Shown: in pieces, positions 15,380 through 23,316 of the stretch | Layout: each line of letters begins with the position of its first letter | Position numbering within the stretch: the stretch's first letter is position 1 | Virus record (IMG/VR): IMGVR_UViG_3300048583_000345 | Span: 1-35,991 of that record | From: a virus | Length of the DNA: 35,991 nt | Strand: one strand, 5' to 3' | Position numbers and translations under genes: made by a program | The notes under the pieces: model-generated | Seen by the model: the letters and a program-made list of their open reading frames with translations, nothing else | What the model was told of the DNA's origin: nothing | Databases searched by the model: none

Positions 15380-18300
15380 CTAAATATCCTCAGTAATAAT
15401 GTTTTTCTCATCTAACAGGTCAGATTCTTCCTTTTTTTGCTCAAATATCAGAAGTTTCTTTTTTTTATTCTCAGAATAGCTTCTCTGTACCTCTAATGCG
15501 AAAGGTTTTGGCTTGTTTTTATAGGTCAAAGAATTATCAGATTTTAAATCCTTCATTCCCTTTGAACCTAGCGGATCTCTACCAAAGGCCGAGTCATCTG
15601 TTTTAAATATGGATGCTTTTTCTTTGGGCCTTCCTATTACTGCAGGATCATTTTCATCATACCCGTCAGGTACATCTAACTTTTCATTCCCTTTTGCATT
15701 AGCATTGTATATATTAGCCAGGTCGTGAGGAGTACCGTATGACTCTCCAGAAATAGCAGGATCATTTCCTTCGTTTTCTATTTGGTTATATTGGAAAGTT
15801 CTCTTCACATCCTCTATTATCAAGTCTCTTTCAGTGTTAAGCTGATCCTCACTCATCTGGAATATCTTATCAGCTATCCAATCACTTGACATTAATTTCT
15901 TGTCGAGAATATTTGATGCCAGGTCTACCTTTTCTTTTAAAAGAGCTATCTTTTCCTGCTCATATATTATAGATGGGTTGTTTAAACCTAGTTTGAAGTT
16001 TACTAAATCCGCATCCTCATACCCTTGAACGTACAGGTGAATTAAGGCTATCTTCTCTAACTCGCTAAGAACTATCCTCTGTATTCGTTCTATAGTTCTA
16101 CTGAATCTAACGTCCAGAGCGGATATTGTCGAGTTCTTTATAATAATCCCAGACTCCGTTAAAAAGTTATGGTTTTCATTCTTGTCCCAAACTTCCATAT
16201 TGTAGGTGTCTGAGGTGTAATCTAGGAACTCTACGCTAACAACTTTATGGTTGTAGGTTTTTCCTACATAGTTGGATATATCTTCTCCAGCTATTTCTGT
16301 AAATAGTTTATAGGCTTTTCTTCCTACTTTATATTTTGTTTTAAATTCCTTCACTGACTCACACCCTGACATAAGTTGAAGTAAATATTCTTTTCTGACA
16401 TATTTGTGTCTGCCTTTTGTAAATCCTGTGTATTCATTGAAAAACTCTTCAATGTCCCAACCAGAGCTATTTAAAGCATCTTCTAACACATGAATAGAAT
16501 ATCCCATGGCCTTAGCTAAAGTCCTAGGTTTATTTATTTCTGATATACTTCCCTTATACCCTTTAATAAAATCTATTATAGAATCTACGCTAGGTCTTTC
16601 TACCCACACAATACTTTTTTCTCTATGAAGATCTAATCTAACCCCGTTAAATTTATCTTTATAAGCTTGCTTTAATGCCTCTCCGTACTTTTTATAAGTA
16701 GATTTTCCTATATTTCTAAGCTTTTCTCTAGTTTCTTCTGTTACTCGATTCTTCATAAAAGAAGAAATTTCTTCAAAAGATTTAGATTGCCAGTAATTTT
16801 TTAATCTATTTTTAGCTTCTGGATCTTTTTCCACTTGCCTTTCCATATTAAGCTTACCTATCTTAGAAGCTTTGGTTTTATATTCTGCAGTATTTTTTGT
16901 ATTCTTAGCTTTTTCTTTAGCTTCTTTTGACCATATACCGTTGTTTGCATTTTTCACATGAATGTCAGAATGCTCTCTATATGTACATCTTTGCAAGTTT
17001 TCTGGATGGTTATTATTCCTATTAAAATCTTTATGATGTACAACAATCATAGAATCTCTTTTGAATTTTCCATTTTCATCAAATCCATTCTTTTCTATAG
17101 TGCCATTTATCCACTCATCTATCATTTTATGAGTAGGTTGCCAAATCCCTGTATTTGGTTGGTAAACATGTTCATATGGATTTTGTTGGTTTCTTATTTT
17201 CCTGTGCTCCCTGTAGACAGCTTGCAATGAATCCCCATTCTTTAATTCTTGAGCCTCCACTTTTTCTCCTCCGGTTCTAACAAATCCATGATCTGGGGTG
17301 GTTATTAAACTTTCTCCATTATCCAAAGTAACTTTTACTAATTTAGCATCCAGTCTTGTTTTTTTAGCCAATATTACTTTTCCTGGAATTATTTTGTTAG
17401 ACTTTGCATCATAAGAATATACCCATAAATTAGGATCTTCTTCAGATTCAAATAAATCAGAAATTTCTTTTATAGTCTTTACTTCTCCACTAAGCATAGG
17501 TATTTTAGTATCCGGATGAATACATTTTCCGTTTAGCTCATCTGAGTAGTTTAGGAAAGACTTTGGAACCTTTAATGAACCTAGTAAAAGATCTCTTAAG
17601 AACTCAACGTCCTCTATACCTGCATATTCTAGACCTTTAGCAGTATCTATTTTTGTGGTGTTATCCCCAGGCCTTATAGGAATATAGAAATCCTCAAGCA
17701 TGTTTTGAACATTAAACTTAAGGTTATAGTCTCCAGTATCTTGATCCATATACGGAGTCTTTTTCATGGTAGTCACCGTCTTCTGAATAAAGGCATCTAC
17801 TTCATTTGATGGGATGTTTCCTACGTTTATGTAGAAAATTCTCTTTTCCGGGGCCCTCATAATCCTGTGAAGGAGCATGGCATCCAGCATCAGTGTGTAC
17901 TGTTTAAAGTACTTTCTACCTGGCTCAATGTAACTTCTTCCGAATGGTAGATAGTTAGTATCTGTCAGCAATCTAAAGTGGGCTATCTCATAATTTTCAA
18001 AATACTCTTTAGATTTAGATGACATGGTACCGCCACCTATAGCTACTGGATCGTGAACAAACCTTATATATGATGGGTTATTTATGTCCTGGCCTTCCTC
18101 CCGTATCATATCATACACCGATAGAGGCCTTACCATGTATACTCCGAACTTCTCAGCAATGTCCATCTTTAGAAAAAAATCACCATATTTACACATCGAT
18201 CTTATCCACATGGGAAGATTGAATTCTATGTTCAAAACATCGTAGAACAGGTTATACAGGATTCTTTGTATATTTTCATTAGTACTTCTAATGGTTAGGA

Positions 18301-18625
18301 CTTCTCCGGTATCTCCCTTTAAAGTAGCCTCTTCACAAACTATATCTAAAACAGATGCTATTATACCGTCAGTATCCATGGCCTCATAATCTGCATAAAG
18401 CTGCAGTCTTAGAGTCTGGTAATTCATTGTTGGGTTAAACTGCATTCTCTGCCCTGCTTTATGTAGCCGGGTGAATCTGTCTACTAGGGAAGAGGTCTGA
18501 AGTTGGCCAAAACTCTGGATTCTCTCTACATCCATCACCCTCAATTGTTTTCCACCCACATTCCTAACTACAACGTCAGTAGAGAATAATCTTTTAAGCC
18601 TTGGAAAAAGTGAACGATCTAACAT
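15380..18625 (-). CDS. gp20: Portal vertex protein (gp20-type) precursor containing an intein
   Basis: The portal dodecamer nucleates head assembly and is the DNA-packaging channel. The 1081-residue precursor splits into an N-extein (1-367), an intein (368-831) and a C-extein (832-1081). The spliced product would be 617 residues (T4 gp20: 524). Portal signatures include YADYEAMDTDGIIASVLDIV near 77-96, LPFGRSYIEPGRKYFKQY, HRIMRAPEKRIFYINVGNIP and LGSLKVPKSFLNY. After the junction come STISALDVRFSRTIERIQR, matching T4's L-x-x-E-D-I-R-F-S-R-x-I-x-R-x-Q. The intein splits the conserved 'L-N-G-K|S-T-I-S' loop just before this motif. The C-terminal 100 residues are charged and probably disordered. 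It follows gp17 and a free-standing homing endonuclease gene. The ATG at 18625 has an A/T-rich leader with no Shine-Dalgarno. Confidence 0.93.
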   Translation of the reverse strand: MLDRSLFPRLKRLFSTDVVVRNVGGKQLRVMDVERIQSFGQLQTSSLVDRFTRLHKAGQRMQFNPTMNYQTLRLQLYADYEAMDTDGIIASVLDIVCEEATLKGDTGEVLTIRSTNENIQRILYNLFYDVLNIEFNLPMWIRSMCKYGDFFLKMDIAEKFGVYMVRPLSVYDMIREEGQDINNPSYIRFVHDPVAIGGGTMSSKSKEYFENYEIAHFRLLTDTNYLPFGRSYIEPGRKYFKQYTLMLDAMLLHRIMRAPEKRIFYINVGNIPSNEVDAFIQKTVTTMKKTPYMDQDTGDYNLKFNVQNMLEDFYIPIRPGDNTTKIDTAKGLEYAGIEDVEFLRDLLLGSLKVPKSFLNYSDELNGKCIHPDTKIPMLSGEVKTIKEISDLFESEEDPNLWVYSYDAKSNKIIPGKVILAKKTRLDAKLVKVTLDNGESLITTPDHGFVRTGGEKVEAQELKNGDSLQAVYREHRKIRNQQNPYEHVYQPNTGIWQPTHKMIDEWINGTIEKNGFDENGKFKRDSMIVVHHKDFNRNNNHPENLQRCTYREHSDIHVKNANNGIWSKEAKEKAKNTKNTAEYKTKASKIGKLNMERQVEKDPEAKNRLKNYWQSKSFEEISSFMKNRVTEETREKLRNIGKSTYKKYGEALKQAYKDKFNGVRLDLHREKSIVWVERPSVDSIIDFIKGYKGSISEINKPRTLAKAMGYSIHVLEDALNSSGWDIEEFFNEYTGFTKGRHKYVRKEYLLQLMSGCESVKEFKTKYKVGRKAYKLFTEIAGEDISNYVGKTYNHKVVSVEFLDYTSDTYNMEVWDKNENHNFLTESGIIIKNSTISALDVRFSRTIERIQRIVLSELEKIALIHLYVQGYEDADLVNFKLGLNNPSIIYEQEKIALLKEKVDLASNILDKKLMSSDWIADKIFQMSEDQLNTERDLIIEDVKRTFQYNQIENEGNDPAISGESYGTPHDLANIYNANAKGNEKLDVPDGYDENDPAVIGRPKEKASIFKTDDSAFGRDPLGSKGMKDLKSDNSLTYKNKPKPFALEVQRSYSENKKKKLLIFEQKKEESDLLDEKNIITEDI
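16133..17524 (-). mobile_element. HNH-endonuclease intein within the portal protein (464 residues)
   Basis: It begins at Cys368 of the precursor (CIHPDTKIPMLSG, block A) and ends ENHNFLTESGIIIKN before Ser832 (blocks F and G). Block B is GESLITTPDHGFV with the T-x-x-H motif. The terminal Asn and the +1 Ser are present, but the usual penultimate His is Lys. An HNH homing endonuclease occupies the middle, with VVHHKDFNRNNNHPENL at intein residues 161-177. A Lys-rich region follows that probably contacts DNA. The block set looks intact, so splicing and mobility are plausible. Insertion at the most conserved portal loop is typical of intein site choice. Confidence 0.9.
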
Positions 18626-18652
18626 ATTGATTATTAATTAATTGTGTATTAT

Positions 18653-19390
18653 TTATTTTATATATTCCCATTTAAATCCAACTGCTGTTAGATTATATCT
18701 TATACTTCTGTATATATTTTCACTAGTTACATTATAGAATTTAGCAGCATCCGTAGGAGATGCCCATTCTTTTATAAAATCTCCACTTAAGGATAGTTGT
18801 GTAACTGGTTTCTTTTTTCTTTCTCTTTGAAGCTTGTTTAATTCAGATATGCCAGTATAGCAAGAATATCCTGGATTAAACCACTTAGAACTATCTTTAT
18901 ACCTCCAAACAAATCCTCCAACAGCTTTCCTATTTTTAATCCCTTTACAACATTTGGTCACAGCTGAGGTGTCTATATTAAGAATTTTGCTAGCTTCAGA
19001 TATAGATTTCCACTCTTTTACAAAAATTCCTTTCATATCATACTGCATTATAGGTATAGATATTTTATCCGCCATTGACTTCTTTGCCTCATCTGTCATT
19101 TTGGAACCTAGTACACCTTCCCCACCATCAGTCATGTTAACTAAAGTACCCTCTTTTAAATCTTGTCTGCCATATATCTTTATAAACTCTATTTCTTTTT
19201 CACAAGCCTCTTCCCAAGTTAAATTGCTGAGTATTATATCAACTTTATATGCCGTCTTATTAACGACAAATCTCCAATGTCTATTTCTTGATTTTTTATC
19301 GTATGCCCTCTTGTAAAAATCGTCAGATCCTATCCCAACATAGAATGGCTCATTCTTGTCAAGTCTAATATGTCTGTACAAATAAGCCAT
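18653..19390 (-). CDS. Free-standing GIY-YIG homing endonuclease with two NUMOD1-type repeats
   Basis: This 245-residue protein has a GIY-YIG domain in residues 1-95: YLYRHI at 3-8 in place of GIY, YVGIG at 17-21, then an Arg (28) and a Glu-rich helix around 61-69. Two tandem DNA-binding modules of NUMOD1 type follow, at about 114-164 (Q-Y-D-M-K-G-I-F-V-K-E-W, ending FVWRY) and 196-243 (Q-L-S-L-S-G-D-F-I-K-E-W, ending FKWEY). It is not inside an intron: the terminase and portal genes on either side are each complete. It probably cuts an uninvaded terminase-portal junction in related phages and copies itself there (inference from family behaviour). Confidence 0.85.
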   Translation of the reverse strand: MAYLYRHIRLDKNEPFYVGIGSDDFYKRAYDKKSRNRHWRFVVNKTAYKVDIILSNLTWEEACEKEIEFIKIYGRQDLKEGTLVNMTDGGEGVLGSKMTDEAKKSMADKISIPIMQYDMKGIFVKEWKSISEASKILNIDTSAVTKCCKGIKNRKAVGGFVWRYKDSSKWFNPGYSCYTGISELNKLQRERKKKPVTQLSLSGDFIKEWASPTDAAKFYNVTSENIYRSIRYNLTAVGFKWEYIK

Positions 19391-19408
19391 TTAATATGTT
19401 TTTATGTA

Positions 19409-19417
19409 TATAAATAT
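19409..19417 (-). promoter_or_regulatory. TATAAATAT-type intergenic element
   Basis: Exact 9-mer in the 32-nt gap between terminase and the homing endonuclease gene, 18 nt before the ATG at 19390. It may also serve the downstream portal gene, which lacks its own copy. Confidence 0.5.
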
Positions 19418-19422
19418 ATATT

Positions 19423-21003
19423 TTACCTTACTAACCAACTTATATCCTCCATTTGTCCATTTATATTTAATTTGTATGGATTATTTACAGGGGCTGTATT
19501 CTGACTAGGAGCTAAATAAGATGTTTGTTTTCCCATACTGCCAAGAACAGCTCTTTGTAAGTCCACGCCTTTATCTTTATATTGAATTGCACTATCCCTA
19601 AGATACATCCCTATAGCATAAGGAAGGACCAAGTCATCATTATACCCAGTTTGAGCCTGTGCTTTACCATTTTTCCAAACAAATACCTTCATTTCATTTA
19701 TGGTCCGGATAGATCTTATTTTTATGAGTTTTTCCCTCACGTAATTCCTAAATGCTAGTAATACTTCCGGTCTAGTCTTTGTAGAAGTGGTAAAACCTGG
19801 AGTCATTTTAGACATATCGTACTCATAAAATTGAGTCATGTACTGGGTAACATTTAAGGTATCTCCTTTAGGGGAATAGTATATGTTATGGTACCCTATC
19901 TCTAAAACATCGCTCATAGTAGCATGCCCCATTCCTGTGTTTTCCACTATTAAAAGAGCATTATTATACTCTAAAGCGACTCCTACAGCAAACTTAGATA
20001 AATCTTTAGTTTCCATGTCTCCTTTGTACTCAGCTACTTGATCACCTGTAAGTAAATCTATCACTTGCACAGAAGATTTATCAGACCCATCCCCTCTAGA
20101 AGTATCTACGATTACCTCATAACTCCTACCAGCAATAGGATACTCCCATATCCAGTAATCTTTTTGGAATCCCCTCATTTCGAAAGGATCTTCCACATTT
20201 GCAGCATAGTGCTCTAAATCCTCTCCATCGAAATAAGTGTCTCCGGAAGATAGAAAGTCGCAATCACACTCCTGAGAGGCCATTCTTTTACCTAGTTCCT
20301 TATCTTGGTCATCCCTCCATTTTTGATCCCTATTTGGGTGAACATTCCACTTAAGTTTTATAGGGACAAAATTATTGTCTCCCATCTCAGCATCTGTCAT
20401 TATCTGGTGGAATAGACCACCTATTCCGTTAGGAGTAGATAGGATGATAGCCTTTCCTCCTGTTGCCAGTGTTTGCTGTGCAGCACCCCACAATTCTTCT
20501 GCATTTTCTATAAACGCAGCCTCATCTAGTATAAGTACATTAGCAGTATAGCCCCTGGCGCTAGAGGAAGCTCCAGAAGCTGCTTTAATCTTAGATCCAT
20601 TAGATAGTAACAGACTTAGCTTACTATGCTCTATTGAAGCTACTTTTAGCCAAGAGGGCAGTTCATCATAAGCGAATCTTACCTTATCTACAATATTTCT
20701 TGCTTTTTCCTGAGTAGGTGCAAGTGCTAATATGGATTGATCTTTATGAAAAATCATTAACCATAAAGCATATGCAGCGCATAAAGTTGTTATACCCAGC
20801 TGCCTGGACTTTAATATAGCAGTTCTATCATGTTTATTAATAAGGAAAAGGAGTTTTTCCTGGAAAAGGTATGGATTAAAAAGCATCCTGCCGTCAGAAG
20901 TCTGTATGAAGACGTACTTTTTTAAAAAATATATAGGGTCTTGAGCACATTTTACGTACTCCTCCCTCATTATATCTTTTATGGATTTTTGGGCCTCTGA
21001 CAT
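19423..21003 (-). CDS. gp17: Terminase large subunit (gp17-type)
   Basis: This 526-residue DNA-packaging motor protein docks on the portal and combines an ATPase with a headful nuclease. The ATPase has a Walker A variant SRQLGITT (66-73), Walker B VLILDEAAF (156-164) and the coupling motif STPNG (189-193). The RNase H-like nuclease has VIVDTSRGDGSD with Asp300, LIVENTGMG with Glu354, and YNDDLVLPYAIG with Asp466 and Asp467. These are the three acidic clusters expected. Length is close to other T4-like terminases (T4: 610). In T4 the sheath and tube genes 18 and 19 lie between 17 and 20; here only an endonuclease gene does. No small terminase (gp16) gene is recognisable upstream. Confidence 0.95.
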   Translation of the reverse strand: MSEAQKSIKDIMREEYVKCAQDPIYFLKKYVFIQTSDGRMLFNPYLFQEKLLFLINKHDRTAILKSRQLGITTLCAAYALWLMIFHKDQSILALAPTQEKARNIVDKVRFAYDELPSWLKVASIEHSKLSLLLSNGSKIKAASGASSSARGYTANVLILDEAAFIENAEELWGAAQQTLATGGKAIILSTPNGIGGLFHQIMTDAEMGDNNFVPIKLKWNVHPNRDQKWRDDQDKELGKRMASQECDCDFLSSGDTYFDGEDLEHYAANVEDPFEMRGFQKDYWIWEYPIAGRSYEVIVDTSRGDGSDKSSVQVIDLLTGDQVAEYKGDMETKDLSKFAVGVALEYNNALLIVENTGMGHATMSDVLEIGYHNIYYSPKGDTLNVTQYMTQFYEYDMSKMTPGFTTSTKTRPEVLLAFRNYVREKLIKIRSIRTINEMKVFVWKNGKAQAQTGYNDDLVLPYAIGMYLRDSAIQYKDKGVDLQRAVLGSMGKQTSYLAPSQNTAPVNNPYKLNINGQMEDISWLVR

Positions 21004-21009
21004 ATGCCT

Positions 21010-21447
21010 CTATTTATACTGATCCTCCCAGGCTCTAAACGACATATTCCCCCTGCTGTAGGCATCTTCCTCCAGGGACTTTAATTTATCGTTTTCCTGC
21101 GCATACCTGGGGTTCTCTAACTCTTGCATATTTAGATCATCGAATTTTCCGGATATGTTCTGATTGTGGTGAATAAATTCATGCGCACAACTCCGTAAAA
21201 CATCCTTTACATGCCTACCCTTAGTGTATAAAACTACTTTTTGCTCATCTGGGCTATAATAAGCAGTCTTTCCAAATGGGTTATTTTTGTGAGAAGAGTC
21301 GGAGGATAGGACCACTTTAGGGAATGGCTTTAATTTAACCCCAGACTTGTCCATGTACTCTGCCAAATCTAGGATATATGGCACAATATTGACTTCTGAT
21401 ACGATAAATTGCTGCTTTTTGCCGCTACTCTTCTTAGGTTTTATCAT
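21010..21447 (-). CDS. HExxH metallopeptidase-like protein
   Basis: This 145-residue protein has an AHEFIHHNQN motif: His89, Glu90 and His93 form a zincin HExxH site, with an extra His94. Downstream LEEDAYSRGNMSFRAWED (125-142) supplies Glu126/127, a candidate third zinc ligand of the gluzincin type. The N-terminal part is beta-rich (KVVLYTKG). It lacks a signal peptide, so it acts in the cytoplasm or inside the capsid. Its ATG overlaps the preceding stop by 4 nt and it ends 6 nt before terminase. This suggests a conserved role in head assembly or late infection, but substrate and activity are unknown. Confidence 0.7.
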   Translation of the reverse strand: MIKPKKSSGKKQQFIVSEVNIVPYILDLAEYMDKSGVKLKPFPKVVLSSDSSHKNNPFGKTAYYSPDEQKVVLYTKGRHVKDVLRSCAHEFIHHNQNISGKFDDLNMQELENPRYAQENDKLKSLEEDAYSRGNMSFRAWEDQYK

Positions 21448-21989
21448 TTTTTAGGTTCTTTATCATCTCCAGTATCTTCTGTTGAATCAGGTTCTCCAGG
21501 TGTTTCGTCTTCTGGAGGAGCTTCATCTGTGGGCTCCTCTATAGGTTCTGATTCTTTAGCTAATGGGCTGGTTTTTAATAAATTATTTATGTAATCTAAA
21601 GCTTGCTCTAGTTCCGATTTGTTTGTAAGGCTGTATTTTTTCCCACTGACCAACACTACAAAAGCATCTTTGGGTTTAAAATCTTCCGGGTAATCAAGTT
21701 CTAAAGGAGTTGGGTCGTACTTAAGCTCAAAGAAATTTCCATTTTTTATAACTATCCTAAAAGTGGTAGGCTTAAAAGATACAACTCTTATATCTGAGAC
21801 TATTTCACGTATCTCATCCTTAGCTTTATCATTGTAAGTAGGCTGAGATGTCAAAAGTTCCGTTAAAACACTAGTTAATTTCTTTGACTTTCTTAGAATT
21901 TTCTCCATAGTAGACTCATTCTCTACTGAAGCCCTCATTTCTTCCTCAAAAAGGCGTTCTCTAAATAGTTGATAGTAGTTGAGTTTCAT
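21444..21989 (-). CDS. Conserved phage protein of unknown function
   Basis: This 181-residue protein begins MKLNYYQLFRERLFEEEM. Residues 20-70 are helical and 70-125 are mixed alpha/beta (FRIVIKNGNFFELKYDPTPL, then FVVLVSGKKYSLTN). After a short helix, the last 35 residues form an acidic Pro/Glu/Asp/Thr-rich tail ending DTGDDKEPKK. It overlaps the metallopeptidase gene by 4 nt. No catalytic motif is visible. The acidic tail suggests a protein-binding role; a small-terminase or packaging accessory function cannot be excluded from position alone. Confidence 0.6.
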   Translation of the reverse strand: MKLNYYQLFRERLFEEEMRASVENESTMEKILRKSKKLTSVLTELLTSQPTYNDKAKDEIREIVSDIRVVSFKPTTFRIVIKNGNFFELKYDPTPLELDYPEDFKPKDAFVVLVSGKKYSLTNKSELEQALDYINNLLKTSPLAKESEPIEEPTDEAPPEDETPGEPDSTEDTGDDKEPKK

Positions 21990-21992
21990 GTA

Positions 21993-22001
21993 TATAAATA
22001 T
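21993..22001 (-). promoter_or_regulatory. TATAAATAT-type element 3 nt from a start codon
   Basis: Exact 9-mer in a 16-nt gap. Coding-strand order is ATATTTATA, TAC, ATG (21989), the same 3-nt spacing as at 13406 and 28014. Confidence 0.5.
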
Positions 22002-22005
22002 AAGA

Positions 22006-22623
22006 TTACTGCTTCAAGTAGTTATTAAGTACTCCACCTATGGTTGAAACCTCTAATTCCAGTAAATTTATATCATGATCATCTAGTCCTTTAGAAGTGC
22101 CAACATAATCTACTCCAACAATTCCAACAAAGTCTCCTTTTATGTTAGATATCGGGAATATATATGAACTTTTTACCCCGGCCCCAACTATTACAGTTGT
22201 GAAACCTGCCATTACAACTTCTTCTGAGTCAATGTCTCTTATTACTATATTCTTATCCTCAGACAGATCATTAATACTTTTGCTAAATAAACTTACTGGT
22301 ATGTTTTGAAATTGGTGCTGACAGGGAACAACTGATGAGTCCAATATTTCGTATACCATACTGAATTTTTGTATCGATTTTCCAGTAGGGTAAAAGTTGC
22401 CTCCATTATGAAATTGAATTAACCAAACCCTGGCAGCTTCATAATCTTCCTTTATGCACTCCAATTTCTCCGTTATCATTTGATTTATTCTCAATGATTC
22501 GAATATAGGATTTTTATCTCTTTTTTGTTTTTCTGCCCATTCTTTTATCCAGTGAATAGCTATAGGTCCTATTACTGATGACAACAAAGCCGTTATTAAA
22601 GCGACTATCATTTCTGTGCTCAT
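22006..22623 (-). CDS. Membrane-anchored GAF-like protein
   Basis: This 205-residue protein has an N-terminal membrane helix at 5-25 (MIVALITALLSSVIGPIAIH), followed by a short charged linker and helix. A domain resembling GAF sensors occupies 45-200: ARVWLIQFHNGGNFYPTG, a helix, then FPISNIKGDFVGIVGVDYVG and a final long helix. The V-W-x-x-x-F-H-N-G-G signature recurs in phage and bacterial proteins of this type. GAF domains bind small ligands or dimerise. No output domain is attached, so it may sense or scavenge a ligand at the host inner membrane, or be an effector (inference). It is the only clear membrane protein in the replication/packaging part of the window. Confidence 0.6.
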   Translation of the reverse strand: MSTEMIVALITALLSSVIGPIAIHWIKEWAEKQKRDKNPIFESLRINQMITEKLECIKEDYEAARVWLIQFHNGGNFYPTGKSIQKFSMVYEILDSSVVPCQHQFQNIPVSLFSKSINDLSEDKNIVIRDIDSEEVVMAGFTTVIVGAGVKSSYIFPISNIKGDFVGIVGVDYVGTSKGLDDHDINLLELEVSTIGGVLNNYLKQ

Positions 22624-22714
22624 ACTTTAAATTTAATCTATTTACTTTTATATAGCCTTTCTACGGATATAGCCGCTTTCCAAATCTGTACGTATTCTAA
22701 CATATCTTATAGTA

Positions 22715-22723
22715 TATAAATAG
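22715..22723 (-). promoter_or_regulatory. Variant TATAAATAT-type element
   Basis: TATAAATAG, one mismatch, touches the stop of the Zn-ribbon gene and lies 91 nt before the GAF-like gene. The 100-nt gap holds no small gene; it has a near-palindromic CGG-N6-CCG around 22663 of uncertain meaning. Confidence 0.35.
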
Positions 22724-23302
22724 CTAAGATTTTAGACTATTCTTCATTTCTTCCAATTCTTCTTTCCATTTCTTTGTCATAGAGTCCTTATTAACCCCTC
22801 CATCCCACTCTTCAATGTCCCCTTGTTCGGTAACATAGGTATCTTTATTGAAGTCTGCAAATTCTTCTATGAACTGTTCCGCTTCTTCTATATGAGTGAG
22901 TATGTTATTGGTGACAATATTCCTGGCATACTCTTCATACTTCCCTTCATGTTTTAACCTTGTCTCCATAACTACCACGCAATCAAAGCACTTATTATGT
23001 AGAGGATACATTTTCTTGTCTAAACTGCTCTTCATAGGCTTTGAACATTCTGGGCATAAAAAAGGAGTTCTAGCTGCTTTTTTTATAACATCTAACTTGG
23101 TTATAGTTTGTTTCAAACCATCTTTAATAGTCCACATTTTTGAATTTTCTTCCCAAACATCGCCTTCCTTATGATCCTCCATTTTTTTCTCATATCCTAC
23201 CTGGGCTCCGGTAGAATTACCGTATTTCTTAGTTATTATATTCCTAAGACGGTTAACATCCCTATCCCTAAACTCTCTTTTTAATAATGTTTCTTTACTC
23301 AT
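22724..23302 (-). CDS. Zn-ribbon-containing conserved phage protein
   Basis: This 192-residue protein has four Cys in two pairs, PFLCPECSKPM (Cys83 and Cys86) and HNKCFDC (Cys105 and Cys108), with 18 residues between the inner Cys. This is a typical Zn-ribbon. Before it lies a basic helical region (FRDRDVNRLRNIITKKYGNS). After it come helices rich in acidic residues and Trp. Similar proteins occur near replication and packaging genes in T4-like phages, without known function. DNA or protein binding is plausible. It starts 14 nt after the nucleotidyltransferase-like gene. Confidence 0.65.
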   Translation of the reverse strand: MSKETLLKREFRDRDVNRLRNIITKKYGNSTGAQVGYEKKMEDHKEGDVWEENSKMWTIKDGLKQTITKLDVIKKAARTPFLCPECSKPMKSSLDKKMYPLHNKCFDCVVVMETRLKHEGKYEEYARNIVTNNILTHIEEAEQFIEEFADFNKDTYVTEQGDIEEWDGGVNKDSMTKKWKEELEEMKNSLKS

Positions 23303-23316
23303 ATACGTAACTTTTT

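Noticed and set aside
19391-19422. Group I intron around the GIY-YIG gene
   Set aside because: The flanking terminase and portal genes are each complete and no gene is interrupted, so the endonuclease is free-standing.
22624-22714. Possible tRNA or small RNA in the 100-nt gap before the GAF-like gene
   Set aside because: No cloverleaf, no T-loop GTTCAA-type sequence and no strong hairpin; only short GGCTATAT repeats and a near-palindrome.
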